From positions 114,494 through 178,493 of the forward strand of contig KN805434.1 of NCBI GenBank assembly GCA_000818945.1: a stretch of DNA of 64,000 nt. The letters are read 5' to 3'. This document shows positions 23,827 through 33,805 of this stretch, piece after piece (within the stretch, counting starts at the first letter, position 1; the number at the start of each line of letters is the position of its first letter). The DNA is from Schizochytrium sp. CCTCC M209059 (lineage: Eukaryota; Sar; Bigyra; Thraustochytrida; Thraustochytriidae). Made by a program: the position numbers and the translations under genes. The notes beneath the pieces are model-generated. The model searched no databases. It was not told the DNA's origin and was given only the letters and a program-made list of their open reading frames with translations.

Positions 23827-26800
23827 ATGAAGTCGCCGCAGGCGTGGCTTGGGCGATGGGCCGTGGCCGTGCTCGTCGTGGCCGCTCTGCGGCTGGCGGA
23901 CGCCGCCTGCGTCTGCGATACCTCGCCGTGCTCTGCGCAGACGACGACGCTCGAGTGCGCCTCGTCGGATGACCTTGCTGACCTCTCGCCCTCGCTAGAG
24001 AACTTGTCGGCCTTGCGAGTCATGTAAGTAGTCGTGTGCCGCCCTCTTGATATCTACTACTTTACGAACAGAAGGGAAATGGAGGGAAGAATAGGAGAGA
24101 AACGCAAGCCGCTAACTTCTTTTGATCAACGATGAACGCAGCACGATTGGCGAAGGATCCCTTGCCACCTTTCCGGCGGCCATTTATGGCTTGACTCAGG
24201 TTACTTCGCTGTAAGTTGCCCTCGTGAGATCCCATCGCTTCTGCTTTCGTACTCACAAGGTGACTGCGCGAAGACAAATAAACGGAAATCCATTTGACAC
24301 CATCACCGAGGATCTTTCGGGTCTCACCGGTCTGCGAACGCTGTACGTGTTACCGATCTATACCGAAGGTAAAAGACAGTCTTTGATCTCAATTATACTT
24401 ACTATACCTTCTCACAGAAATCTCGCGTCTAATCAGCTCACTGCACTCCCGGACAGCCTCGGGTCCTTTACGTGGCTTGACATAATGTACGTCGTTTATC
24501 TTGCGTACTTGAGCGAACAAAGAGCATCTAACATTACAAACACAGTGATTTGCACGGGAACGAGATAACCTCCATCCCCACTAGCATTTCCGGCCTCTCA
24601 CAGCTGACTTCACTGTACGTGACTGTCACCAATCGTACTGGCCTGACGCACAGCTAACGGTTCATGCCTTTTTGACGCGCAGGGACATGAGCGATAACGC
24701 ACTCATCTCGATTCCAGCCAGTGTCTCGAGTATGACAGGTTTGCGAATTCTGTACGTTTCTCAGAAAACAATCCAGCCACGGACAAAAGCATTGTCGTGA
24801 GACATCTGACATCATCTTCGATTTGTTTTCGTAGATCTCTCGCCTACAATCAGCTCACAGCTCTCAATTCAGGGCTCGGAAGCGCCACGAATTTGCGAGA
24901 ATTGTACGTTTTACACACACGCGAATCTCTCTCTCGACACACGAGGCGGGCGACTGTCTAACAACTGCAATGGAATTGATTCTAATCAATTGAGATGGCT
25001 CGTGAAACAGGGATATCTCGGGCAATCAGCTTTCCTCGCTCCCAACAAGCATCAGCGGCTTGAGATTTCTCAAAGAACTGTACGTGGTAACGGCCGTTTA
25101 GGAACGCCTAAGACCTAGTGAGAAGACAACGTTGCATCGATTCTAACACCGCGCTCCTTTCACATTCGAAATTAGGTCTCTCTCAAACAATACGTTTACC
25201 TCATTCCCGACGGCTGCGGCCAGCATCTCGTCTCTATCTACTCTGTAAGTACTCTTGTGGCGTGCGCGCAGATATCTACGCCCAATGCTGACCTTACTGC
25301 CACAGAGACTTGACTGCAAACGCGATCCCCACAGTTCCGAATGCCATCAGCACTCTGTCCCGTCTCACATCGCTGTACGTTCTATCTGGTGTTCGGGGTA
25401 AAGAATTTGTTCACTCCTCATTGGTGCGCGTGAAGCTAACGCCTGGTTTGATTTTGCATTCACAGGACTTTGGCTTCGAATCAGATCACCTCAATTTCGG
25501 GTAGCATTAGTAGACTTGGTGCGCTCGAGCAATTGTACGTTTGTGAAGAAGCTTCGTCGGCGCGTGGGGGACAAGTTCTTGACGACTCATGAAAATTGAA
25601 ATCATTTCGCAGCGACCTCGCCGTGAATGGACTAACTTCGCTCCCCAACGCGATTGGCCAGCTTTCGAGTCTGGTGCTTTTGTAAGTTGGTTGTTCCTTG
25701 AGATTCTTTTGCTTTTGAGAGCAAGCGCACATAACTAACATTGTCTCGATCTTCGGTAGTGATTTGTCGAGAAACCAGCTCGAGTCGCTTCCTGCAGCCA
25801 TTAGCGGACTGACGGCTCTCACTTCACTGTAAGTAGTGACCCATCCCTTTGCTGATCTGAGTTGGTCTTGACTCGAAAAGCTAACTACTCTGCTCTCTGT
25901 CTCTCTGTCCGTCTGTAAAAAGTTCTCTCGCCTCAAACCAACTTAGCGCGCTCCCGTCTTCTACCAGCGGCCTTGGTGGAGTTCTCGGTGGGCTCGGTGG
26001 TATTCTGGACGATGAGGACGAAGTGGATGCCACCGCTGAGAATGTGGGGAATTTGAAAGTTCTGTACGTGGGCCTTTAGTTCTACATTTTCGTCGACGAG
26101 GTTGATTGCTCGGCCCTTCAACAAGCTAACAGAATTCACTTGCGATGGCACAGCGACCTCAGCTCCAACAACTTTACTTCCTTTCCCGACGAACTCGTCA
26201 GTCTCATGGCTCTCACCTCATTGTACGTTAGTTATCCTTGTGATCGCAAGATTCCGATTAGTGCGCCGTCGACTGACTTCGTTCTGCGTGCTATAGGAAT
26301 TTCTCCGCGAATGGGTTTGATCATGTTCCAGAAACGATTGGCAACTTGACGTTGCTGCGTGAAGCGTACGTTACTGCGCGTGGCCCCTTTCTGTCTCACG
26401 TAAACCGAGTCAGTTCCTGGCACTGACCACATTTTCCGTTTTCCCCTTCACAATGTACAGAGACTTTGCCTCAAACGAACTCACGCTTCTTCCCGAGGCG
26501 ATTGGCAGATTGACATGGCTCACCTCACTGTAAGTTGCATTCTCTCCGTGAAAATTTGACTTGTTATGCGTTTTGTTTACTAACCGTTGCAGGCCCGATG
26601 AATCTGATGAATAAACTTTTCAGAAACCTTGCGTCGAATTTGCTCGGCTCTATCCCCGATACATTTTCGGCGTTGACAGTGTTGAGCACTCTGTAAGTGA
26701 CTTTGGAGCAAAAGCGGACGTGTGTACGTAAGCAAAGCTGACGTTAAACTCTGATGCTGCATAAATTGTCATAGTTCGATCGCCTCCAACGAACTATGTA

Positions 26801-27686
26801 CTCTTCCCACAGATTTCGGCGATCTCAGAAACCTGTATGACCTGTACGTTGATGCGCGCGTAAAGACCTGGGGAGGTGCATTTGCGACTAACACGACCAC
26901 AGAGACCTGCAGGACAACCAGATCAGTTCTCTTCCGGAGAGTTGCGGGGATCTTGTGGCTCTGACTCGACTGTACGTTTTGTTGCTCTTTGCATTTTTTT
27001 CGTCAATGACGATCTATCTTTCGTTTGTTTACTCACTCGGTCGAGAGCAAACAGCGATCTTTCTGATAACCCGATCACCACGCTCCCTTGCTCTATGGAA
27101 GAGCTCACGTTTTCGCTGTACGTTTCTTCATCCTCACATTGTTCACCTCTTTTCAGACTGCTGACGCATTTAAATCCACAACAGTGAGTCTGATGCCGCT
27201 TTGGATTTTGATTGCCCGGAGAGCGGCGATGGCGACGGCAGCAATGGCGGCGATGATGGAAGTGACGGTACCGGCGAGGATAACGACAGTGGGGGTGACG
27301 ACAACAGCGGCACCGATGACAACGACAGCAGCAACGACGGCGACGAGACAGCCGAGTTTCCTCTCTATCCAGTTGTCGGCGGAGCTGCTGGAGGTGTTGC
27401 TCTTCTTGGTGTCAGTATTGCGGGCACGGTGTGGTTTCGGAGACGCCGACATATTGCTGCTGCGTCGCGAGCAAGCGGTGATGCTGGATTCTATGGGCAA
27501 GAGGCCCAGCCCGTCAGTGGGACGCTTTTGCTCCCGGCAAAGAATGTGGCCATTGCAGATGCGCAGCCTTGGTATCCTCCGGCGATCGCCGTCGCTTTGT
27601 CTCTCGACGACGAAGAGATGGAGGAAGAGGAGGACGACAACGATGCCGACCACAGCGTGGACGCCAACCCAGAAAACCGCAATTAA
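23827..27686 (+). CDS. LRR single-pass surface protein B (20 LRRs, one per exon)
   Basis: Twenty-two exons: 23827-24023, 24142-24210, 24274-24342, 24418-24486, 24546-24614, 24683-24751, 24835-24903, 25011-25079, 25176-25244, 25306-25374, 25466-25534, 25613-25681, 25760-25828, 25923-26063, 26154-26222, 26297-26365, 26461-26529, 26624-26692, 26775-26843, 26903-26971, 27055-27117, 27185-27686. They join to 714 residues; all 21 introns are phase 2. Exon 1: signal peptide plus an N-cap with C-x-C-x3-PC, clearly related to gene A. Exons 2-21 each encode one LRR (69 nt; exon 21 63 nt); exon 14 is 141 nt and carries a Gly-rich then acidic insertion. Exon 22: an Asp/Gly/Ser-rich stalk, one TM helix (YPVVGGAAGGVALLGVSIAG), RRRR stop-transfer and a tail of about 85 residues rich in Glu/Asp; no kinase or TIR. 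Tandem paralogue of gene A, probably an extracellular recognition or adhesion protein. Confidence 0.88.
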
Positions 27687-29110
27687 GTCCGTGTCAGCAA
27701 GACAAGGAGGGCGCCATTATTTCGTCCACCATTCTGTTTTTGCGATATCATCCTCTGGGCTCAATCCGAGTCGCTTGTTAGAGCTGAGCCACTCATTCAT
27801 TCATTCATGTTCTTCTTCTTCTTCTTCTTCTTCTTCTTCTTTCCAGGCTTCAAGTTCGTAGATCTTGCTTTCGAAATCTACCAGCTCGCCAGGCCTAATG
27901 AAGAATAACGTCAACTCTTGGCTAGGCCTATACGTACCACCTCTTGCACGCTGCGTCACCCACAAGCGCTCTCTTCCATCTCTCTGCAGCTTCACGACAA
28001 GACGAGCGACTGCACCTCATCACCATCACCACCATCCCTGCTTTGTCCTGCCCTTCCCACCGGCCAGGCCTGGCCAGGTCGCAGTCGCAGTCGCAGTCGC
28101 ACGCGCCTCGGTCTCCAACGTCGCAGAAAGGTCGAGGTGGAGATCGCTGGGAGCAGACATGGTGGTAGTGGTGGTAGTGGTGGTAGTGGTGGTGGTGGTG
28201 GTGCGACGACAGCAGGTCGGAGACGCCGTCGCGACGACACCTCCGCGGAGGACCCGCCTTCCTTGACCTCCATCACCGCGATCATGACGACGGCAATGAT
28301 GAGATGATGGCCTCAGGCTGCTGAGGTACGTATGTATGTCCAAGACGCACCTGCCTGGCGCCTCGAGGCGTGACCACCTCGGCAGTGGATTGATTCCTCC
28401 TCGTCGGGGGCCGCCTCGATTCCTACCGTACCGTCTAACTGGCCCCTACGCCTGCCCCCGCGTGCACGCGCGTGTGCACGCGCTTGCTAGTCCAAGCTCG
28501 CCCTCTCGAGGCCCCGCCCGTTCGTTCGCCCCACGTGGCGGCGGCGGCGGCGCGGGCCCGTCCTGTCTGGACGCGCCTGCCCCGCGGCCCCCGCGGCCGC
28601 CCCGGGACGCGCGTCGCGCCCCCTCACGGCCGCGGCGGCCGCGCCGGACGGGTCGCGGCGCCAGAAGGGAGGAAGGAGCAGGAGAAAAAGGTAAAAAGCA
28701 CGTGCACGCACGCTCGCGCTCAGCCCTAGGGGCTCCTAGCGCGCGGCTACGCAGCTGGCTCCCGCGTGTGCGCCGGGCCGTAGCGTTCCTGAAGGTTCTT
28801 CCGGGCTGGAAGTAGGGCGGCCGGCTTGCGCTTCTCGAGGGAGGGCAATCGATTGATTGATTGATCGAGACGACTGATCGCCCGCGCATGGACAAGCAGG
28901 CAAACCTGCAAGACAAGGCAAGGCAAGGCAAGGCAAAGGCGAGGCGAGGCGAGGCGAGGCGACGCACGCAGACCTGCTCCGCACGTGGACCGGCGCCGAG
29001 GTTGGCTGGCGAGCTGGCGTACGTGCGTTCGTTCGGTTGTTCTCGCTGTGACAGGCGGATATCCACTCAAAGACCGACCGGACGCGCAGCGCGCTCGATC
29101 TTAAGGAAAG
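27687..29110. other. Intergenic rich in microsatellites
   Basis: Holds ATTC tetramers (27790-27808), TTC trimers (27809-27841), a GTGGTA-type array (28160-28202), an AAGGC-to-GAGGC pentamer array (28914-28962) and a GATTGATT/GATC motif (28850-28870). Open frames overlap each other on both strands and show no domains. No supported gene. Confidence 0.5.
28914..28962. repeat. AAGGC grading into GAGGC pentanucleotide array
   Basis: About ten 5-base units upstream of the COPI-associated gene; the unit changes from CAAGG to CGAGG along the array. Confidence 0.85.
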
Positions 29111-29626
29111 ATGGCCGATGACGACGGCGGCAAGCCCAAGTCGCTCTATGTGCTGTCGGCGTTCTCGTACATTACCATTGTGGCGGCTATTCTGAATGGC
29201 GTGGGATACGGTCTGGGTCTCGCTGGCGCGGCGAGACTGTTCTCGTCGGACGCTGGCGAGGCCTGGTTCCTCTTTTTGCTCAACTTGTACGGCCTGCTGT
29301 TTGCGATTTCGCTCTTCTTTATCGAGATCCGCTTCAAGGACTTTTATGTGCACTTCCCGGGCTTCAAGTTCTGGGTTGTCCGCGGGTTGTACATTGTCTT
29401 TATTGGCATTCTCAGTCTTGCTGTCAACAGCAACACGAACCCCTTTGATGCCGGAACGACCGGCTACGACTTTTGGGAGACCATGCGCAAGGCCTTTGCC
29501 TACGCCCTCGTCGCCATTGGTCTTCTGTACATTCTCGGCGAGATCCTCTGCGTGCGCAAGCACATGCAGAACGTCAAGTCCAAATACGTCGAGGACGGCA
29601 AGCTCATTGAGTCTAGCCTGGTGTAA
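29111..29626 (+). CDS. COPI-associated (TVP15-like) four-TM membrane protein
   Basis: 171 residues, one exon, ATG at 29111 (A at -3, G at +4). Four hydrophobic helices near residues 16-35, 50-72, 86-106 and 127-147. The third is preceded by FKFWVVRGLYIVFIGILSLA, matching the RGLxYxxxGxL core of COPI-associated/TVP15-family proteins, small Golgi membrane proteins found on COPI vesicles. Short cytosolic ends; the C-terminus has a charged helix (KHMQNVKSKYVEDGK). Role in Golgi vesicle traffic inferred from the family. Confidence 0.75.
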   Translation: MADDDGGKPKSLYVLSAFSYITIVAAILNGVGYGLGLAGAARLFSSDAGEAWFLFLLNLYGLLFAISLFFIEIRFKDFYVHFPGFKFWVVRGLYIVFIGILSLAVNSNTNPFDAGTTGYDFWETMRKAFAYALVAIGLLYILGEILCVRKHMQNVKSKYVEDGKLIESSLV

Positions 29627-29682
29627 GTCTTTGCCACGATGCTTGGGGCAACTCAGGGCTGAGCGACAACTCTCCTTTCGAC

Positions 29683-29716
<34 letters not shown>

Positions 29717-30192
29717 GCATCTATCCTCTACCGCAGCGCGGCATCTCTAGCCCACGCTTGCTCACTTGCAAACGAGCTCACCTTCTCCTTTTCTGATGTC
29801 CGAGGTCGAATCAATTAAAATCTTTCTGTGTGCCATTTTGCTTGCTTGCTTGCTTGCTTGCTTGCTTTCATCTTTTCCAAGACAATCCCTGGCAAACCCG
29901 GAGCCTTGATTTAAGATATCTTACGGTGGCAGTTAGTCCATTGCATAGTATTTGTAGTACGTACTAGGCACACGCCTGAAAGAACCGACTCGGAACCAAC
30001 CTGCCATCGAGCAGATTGTAAATCGACATTGACAACAATCACACACCACCCACGTCAGGCTTCGGTTCGCCTCGAAGCTTCCCTACGGAAACGTTGCGCT
30101 AGGCGTCGATCCGTCTTGCAGAGCTTGCGGCAGAGAGTATTTGGCAGGCGCAAGTCGTCGACGGTCGTCGATAAGGCAGGCCTTCAATCATC
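29627..30192. other. Intergenic with CAG and TTGC microsatellites
   Basis: A CAG-rich run (29684-29719) lies in the probable 3' UTR of the COPI-associated gene, and a TTGC tetramer array at 29838-29867. Otherwise unremarkable. Confidence 0.5.
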
Positions 30193-31119
30193 ATGGCAAC
30201 GCCCCTTGGGGAGCTGCTCAAGGCGGCTTGCAAGGACCTCGACCCCGAGTGCGTCGAAGCAGAGTATGAGTTGCTCGGCGCAGGGTCGCCCTTTAGAGAG
30301 GACTCTTCTGGTCGCAGAAGCCACAAAATGATGATGCGCGAGGGTCTTTGCAGCGTTGCAGACGCGCACTCCAACGAGAACCGCTTTTGCAATATTTTAC
30401 CCTTTGACGCGTGCCTTGCTCCTACGGGCGAAGAGAACACCTTTGCGAACGCATCCTTGGTTTCACCGCTTTCGAGTCGCTTCATTATTGCTCAAGGTCC
30501 TCTTGAGCGACCTGATACGCGACACGCGTTCTGGAAAGTTGCCATCGAAAACGGTGTAACCCTCATGGTTAACCTTGCGCCCATCCCACGTGAATGCGCC
30601 GACTATGTATCTCCAGGAACGTACGAAGACGTAAATGTTGAGGTTGTTGCCGAAGAAGTGGACCAGGAGTTTGGAGGAGATGTCGTCGTGCGGAAACTTT
30701 GCGTCACAAAAGCCGATGTGGGACCTACTCTCATCTCGCACGTTCAATTCAACGCGTGGCCCAATTATGGTACGCCAGAGTCCATGGCGCCCACGACACG
30801 TGTCGTAGCACGCGCTCTGGAAGCGCCAGGCCTCGTTATGGTCAATTGTAGCGGTGGTGTCGGTCGGTCAGGCACATTTGTCTCTACGCTCGCAGTTCTT
30901 TCGCATTTACGCAAGGAGCAACAAGCGGGAAATCTTGACAGATTCATGTCTGGGGATGACGCTGCCAAGAATAGTGCTTCGTTTGGATCATATCTTGTCT
31001 CCACTGTAAAGTCTGCGATCGAGACAATTCGTGAGCAGCGACATCCCTGGATGGTCGAGGGTGCGCACCAGTATGCCTTGATCTTTCAGATTTTGCATGC
31101 CGTTGCAGATGATTTTTAG
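30193..31119 (+). CDS. Protein tyrosine phosphatase-like protein with altered catalytic motifs
   Basis: 308 residues, one exon; ATG at 30193 with A at -3 and G at +4. Family landmarks in order: substrate-loop-like ENRFCNILPFD (about 58-68), FIIAQGPL (about 97-104), WPNYGTPE (W189), VNCSGGVGRSG with Cys219 and Arg225, and a final HQYALIFQIL. The C-x5-R loop is intact. The classical WPD general acid is Asn191 (WPN), and the histidine normally before the nucleophile is Asn218. The protein may therefore be slow, trap its substrates, or be a pseudophosphatase that binds phosphotyrosine. No targeting signal or extra domain. Confidence 0.8.
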   Translation: MATPLGELLKAACKDLDPECVEAEYELLGAGSPFREDSSGRRSHKMMMREGLCSVADAHSNENRFCNILPFDACLAPTGEENTFANASLVSPLSSRFIIAQGPLERPDTRHAFWKVAIENGVTLMVNLAPIPRECADYVSPGTYEDVNVEVVAEEVDQEFGGDVVVRKLCVTKADVGPTLISHVQFNAWPNYGTPESMAPTTRVVARALEAPGLVMVNCSGGVGRSGTFVSTLAVLSHLRKEQQAGNLDRFMSGDDAAKNSASFGSYLVSTVKSAIETIREQRHPWMVEGAHQYALIFQILHAVADDF

Positions 31120-31491
31120 CCATTCCTTTTGAGATAATAACAAAATTTTGTACTTATTCAAGCGTGAACAACGTTCCTTTTTCGGGAAACACTTTCACCG
31201 CCTTGCGTTCGTCACAATCTCTCCTCGGCGCGCCCGAACGTCATTTTTTTTATTCCAAGAAAAGTCACGACTCGAAGACTGTTCGGTTACGCTGCACTTT
31301 ACTTTCGACGTCCCCCCTCCACATGTTTGCCTCGCCTTCCATTGTCATAAGGTCTAGCGGACCAGGATCTCCTTGCAGGCCTTGGTCATGCATGCCATCT
31401 CATCTCATTTCACCATTGACACCATTCGCTATCATCGCCAAAAAAAATCGGAGAGAGAAAAAGAAAGCAAAACACCAAGAAAGCCTGCAAC
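31120..31491. other. Intergenic, AT-richer, no gene seen
   Basis: 3' UTR of the phosphatase and 5' region of the GatC-like gene; poly-A stretch just before 31492. Confidence 0.5.
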
Positions 31492-31977
31492 ATGCTGCGC
31501 GCGGCGGACTTTCACGCCCGCGCCTGGGGACGTGGCATCGCGCGGCGTCTAGCGTCGAGCTCGACGCAGCGCGAGTCTAGCGGGCCGAAGCTGGAGTTGC
31601 CATGGGAGGCTAACCAGGGTTCGTGGTCGCTGCGCGACAAACTCCTCGCGCAAGCACCGGAGAGCGAGGGGGGTGCGCGGCTCACGGAAAGGAGACTTGA
31701 GGAGCTCGCAGACCTCGCGAACCTTGGTCTCCCTCGCGAGACGGCCCAGCGCGAGAAGCTGTTGCAAGACCTCGAGGCCGTTCTGCGTTTTGGCGACCTT
31801 GTCACCGAGGCCGAAGCTGCTCGGCGCAACGAGGGCACTCCTTTGGAGCAGCGGGACCTCGAACTCACGCCCTTGCGCGAGGATCAGGTTTCCGAGGGCG
31901 ACAACAAGGAAGCATTACTGTCTAATGCCGAGCGCTCTGAAGATGGCCATTTTGTGGTCTACCAAAAGAGACCATAG
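31492..31977 (+). CDS. GATC: Glutamyl-tRNA(Gln) amidotransferase subunit C, mitochondrial
   Basis: 161 residues, one exon. The N-terminus (MLRAADFHARAWGRGIARRL) is Arg/Ala-rich without acidic residues, as in a mitochondrial targeting peptide. The body fits GatC: helical hairpin (ERRLEELADLANLGLP, then LLQDLEAVLRFGDLV), followed by LREDQVSEGDNKEALLSNA and the terminal DGHFVVYQK, which matches the family's conserved end. GatC stabilises the GatA-GatB complex that converts Glu-tRNA(Gln) to Gln-tRNA(Gln) in mitochondria. GatA and GatB are not in the window. Confidence 0.82.
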   Translation: MLRAADFHARAWGRGIARRLASSSTQRESSGPKLELPWEANQGSWSLRDKLLAQAPESEGGARLTERRLEELADLANLGLPRETAQREKLLQDLEAVLRFGDLVTEAEAARRNEGTPLEQRDLELTPLREDQVSEGDNKEALLSNAERSEDGHFVVYQKRP

Positions 31978-32497
31978 TCTTGCGCTTTCCAAGGCGCGAC
32001 ACTTGGGATGAATTCTGCAATGATGCAATGACCATACAACCTTTCCCATTTTGTAAAAGCGAAAGTTAGGTGACAAGCTGGCTTGGTGAAAGACGACCTC
32101 CTGTGATTTTGCAGCGCAGAACTTTGCTCACTTTCTGAACGTATGAGCCTTGGTTAAAGCATCTCTTGATGGGCATTCTCCACTTCCACAGTGTATCGTA
32201 TCAAGCTTGCGCACGTGAAACCTCATGCCTGCTATGGACTGTTCGTAAAAGGAAGCACTCGTTAAAGAAGTCCACATAAATTAAATTGTTTGTTCACGGG
32301 TAAGAAGGCATGCACGTCTGATCTTCATTTACTATACTCTTTGTCGAAAAATATTCACGTACACGAAAGCATTCATATCTTATATGTTTGTAAATCATCA
32401 TCAAAATCAGGTCGACTTCCAGCGCCCATGCCAGAAGGATCGATGCTTTGTTGAGTAATGCGCGCAAGAACTTGGCGCTTTTCAAAATTGTTCACAC
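31978..32497. other. Intergenic between convergent genes
   Basis: AT-richer than coding DNA; holds the 3' UTRs of the GatC-like gene (+) and the YeeE/YedE gene (-). No repeat or gene seen. Confidence 0.5.
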
Positions 32498-33805
32498 TCA
32501 CATCTGAATGGCGGGTCCAGGATAAAACGATGGATCAATAGATCGAGCAATAAAGGCAACCGCAATACCAGCTCCGAACATAAAGGGAACAGCAAGAAAG
32601 CTGTGAAGCATCATCACAGCCATACCTGAAAGTCCATGCCCAGAGGTGCAGCCAGCGCCCATGCGGCTGCCCCACACCATGAGAAAACCGCCACAAAAGC
32701 CATAGCCAATCGGCACACCGGGCACCTTGCCGAGCAAATCCGAAGCATACTCGGTGAGAAAGGCTCCGAGAATGGCCATGAAGACATAAAAAAGCTGCCA
32801 ATGTGTATCGACCGTCGGGCGTGCAAAACGCTTCGCGTACGTAAAATAGCGGCTCATCGAGTCAGAGAGCAAAAGAACCCACGAGCTGCAGGTCGTCTGA
32901 TAACTCGTGGACGAACCCAAAAATGTGCCAACAACGGCAAAAGCTGGAATTTGTAGCGAGCCGATAAGCGCGCCACCAACCGAGGGTGGCCACGCATAGC
33001 ACTTGAAAAAAGTTTGCAAAGAGCAGTCGTCTTCGAGTGGAAGACTGAGTTCGCTCTGCCACGGCACCAAATACTCGAGAAGGAACACCACGAGGCCACA
33101 ACCCAGGGCAAGCAAAACCGAACACTGCGAAAATGAAAGTGGGACGTACTCGTCCACATACGCAAACTTGCCACTCGGCCCACTGTACCTCTGCAGGAGT
33201 GGAGCCATGAGGGGCTCGAGCAAACCATATGCGAATGCTCCAATAATGCCACCCAAAAGCGTAAAGCCGCTGTTCGTGACGCCTGCACCGACCTGGGGCA
33301 GGACCATGCCCGGACAGGCGCCGGCAATAGCCATGCCGCTGCCCAGAATCATGCCGCCTAGTGCAGCGCTGCGCGGTCCCCTGCCACAGCGGCTTGCGTC
33401 CCAATCAAGCCGCGCCGCTTCGAACTTGGCGGGCGCTACAATCGCCGCCACTGCAAAAACAGCTGCGCTCGTGCCCGCCGCAGCGAGGAACATCTTCAAC
33501 ATGATCCACTTTTCGAAGAGGAACTGTGCGCGAATGACGTGCGGCTCGTACACGCGCGATTTCGCAAACGCAAAGCCAAAGATGAGGCCCATGAGGCTCG
33601 TCGTGATGCCTACAATGAGCCATCGTCGAAGGCTGTCTCCTTGCCGCGTCTGGACCTGGCTTTCAAGGTCGCTCGCCTCGCTATCAGAATCGCGGAGGTT
33701 CTCGCCCAAGTGCGCCGCGAGCGGGTTGACTGAGCTTCGCTCTACGACTCCATCTTGTCCTAGCGCTAGCGACTCGTCCGCATTCAGGTTTCTGCCGAAG
33801 ACCAT
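32498..33805 (-). CDS. YeeE/YedE-type sulfur-compound transporter
   Basis: 435 residues, one exon. Start at the ATG at 33805 (A at -3, G at +4); the frame extends slightly upstream without an ATG. A cytosolic acidic N-terminus of about 65 residues precedes a membrane domain of roughly ten hydrophobic helices. It holds the two family repeats: GSGMAIAGACPGMVLPQVGAG and WGSRMGAGCTSGHGLSGMA, with the conserved cysteines that relay thiosulfate in bacterial YeeE. This is a full-length two-repeat eukaryotic copy. Likely imports thiosulfate or a related sulfur compound, probably at the plasma membrane; no targeting peptide seen. The family is mainly bacterial, so old lateral transfer is possible, but GC content and start context match its neighbours. 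Confidence 0.8.
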   Translation of the reverse strand: MVFGRNLNADESLALGQDGVVERSSVNPLAAHLGENLRDSDSEASDLESQVQTRQGDSLRRWLIVGITTSLMGLIFGFAFAKSRVYEPHVIRAQFLFEKWIMLKMFLAAAGTSAAVFAVAAIVAPAKFEAARLDWDASRCGRGPRSAALGGMILGSGMAIAGACPGMVLPQVGAGVTNSGFTLLGGIIGAFAYGLLEPLMAPLLQRYSGPSGKFAYVDEYVPLSFSQCSVLLALGCGLVVFLLEYLVPWQSELSLPLEDDCSLQTFFKCYAWPPSVGGALIGSLQIPAFAVVGTFLGSSTSYQTTCSSWVLLLSDSMSRYFTYAKRFARPTVDTHWQLFYVFMAILGAFLTEYASDLLGKVPGVPIGYGFCGGFLMVWGSRMGAGCTSGHGLSGMAVMMLHSFLAVPFMFGAGIAVAFIARSIDPSFYPGPAIQM

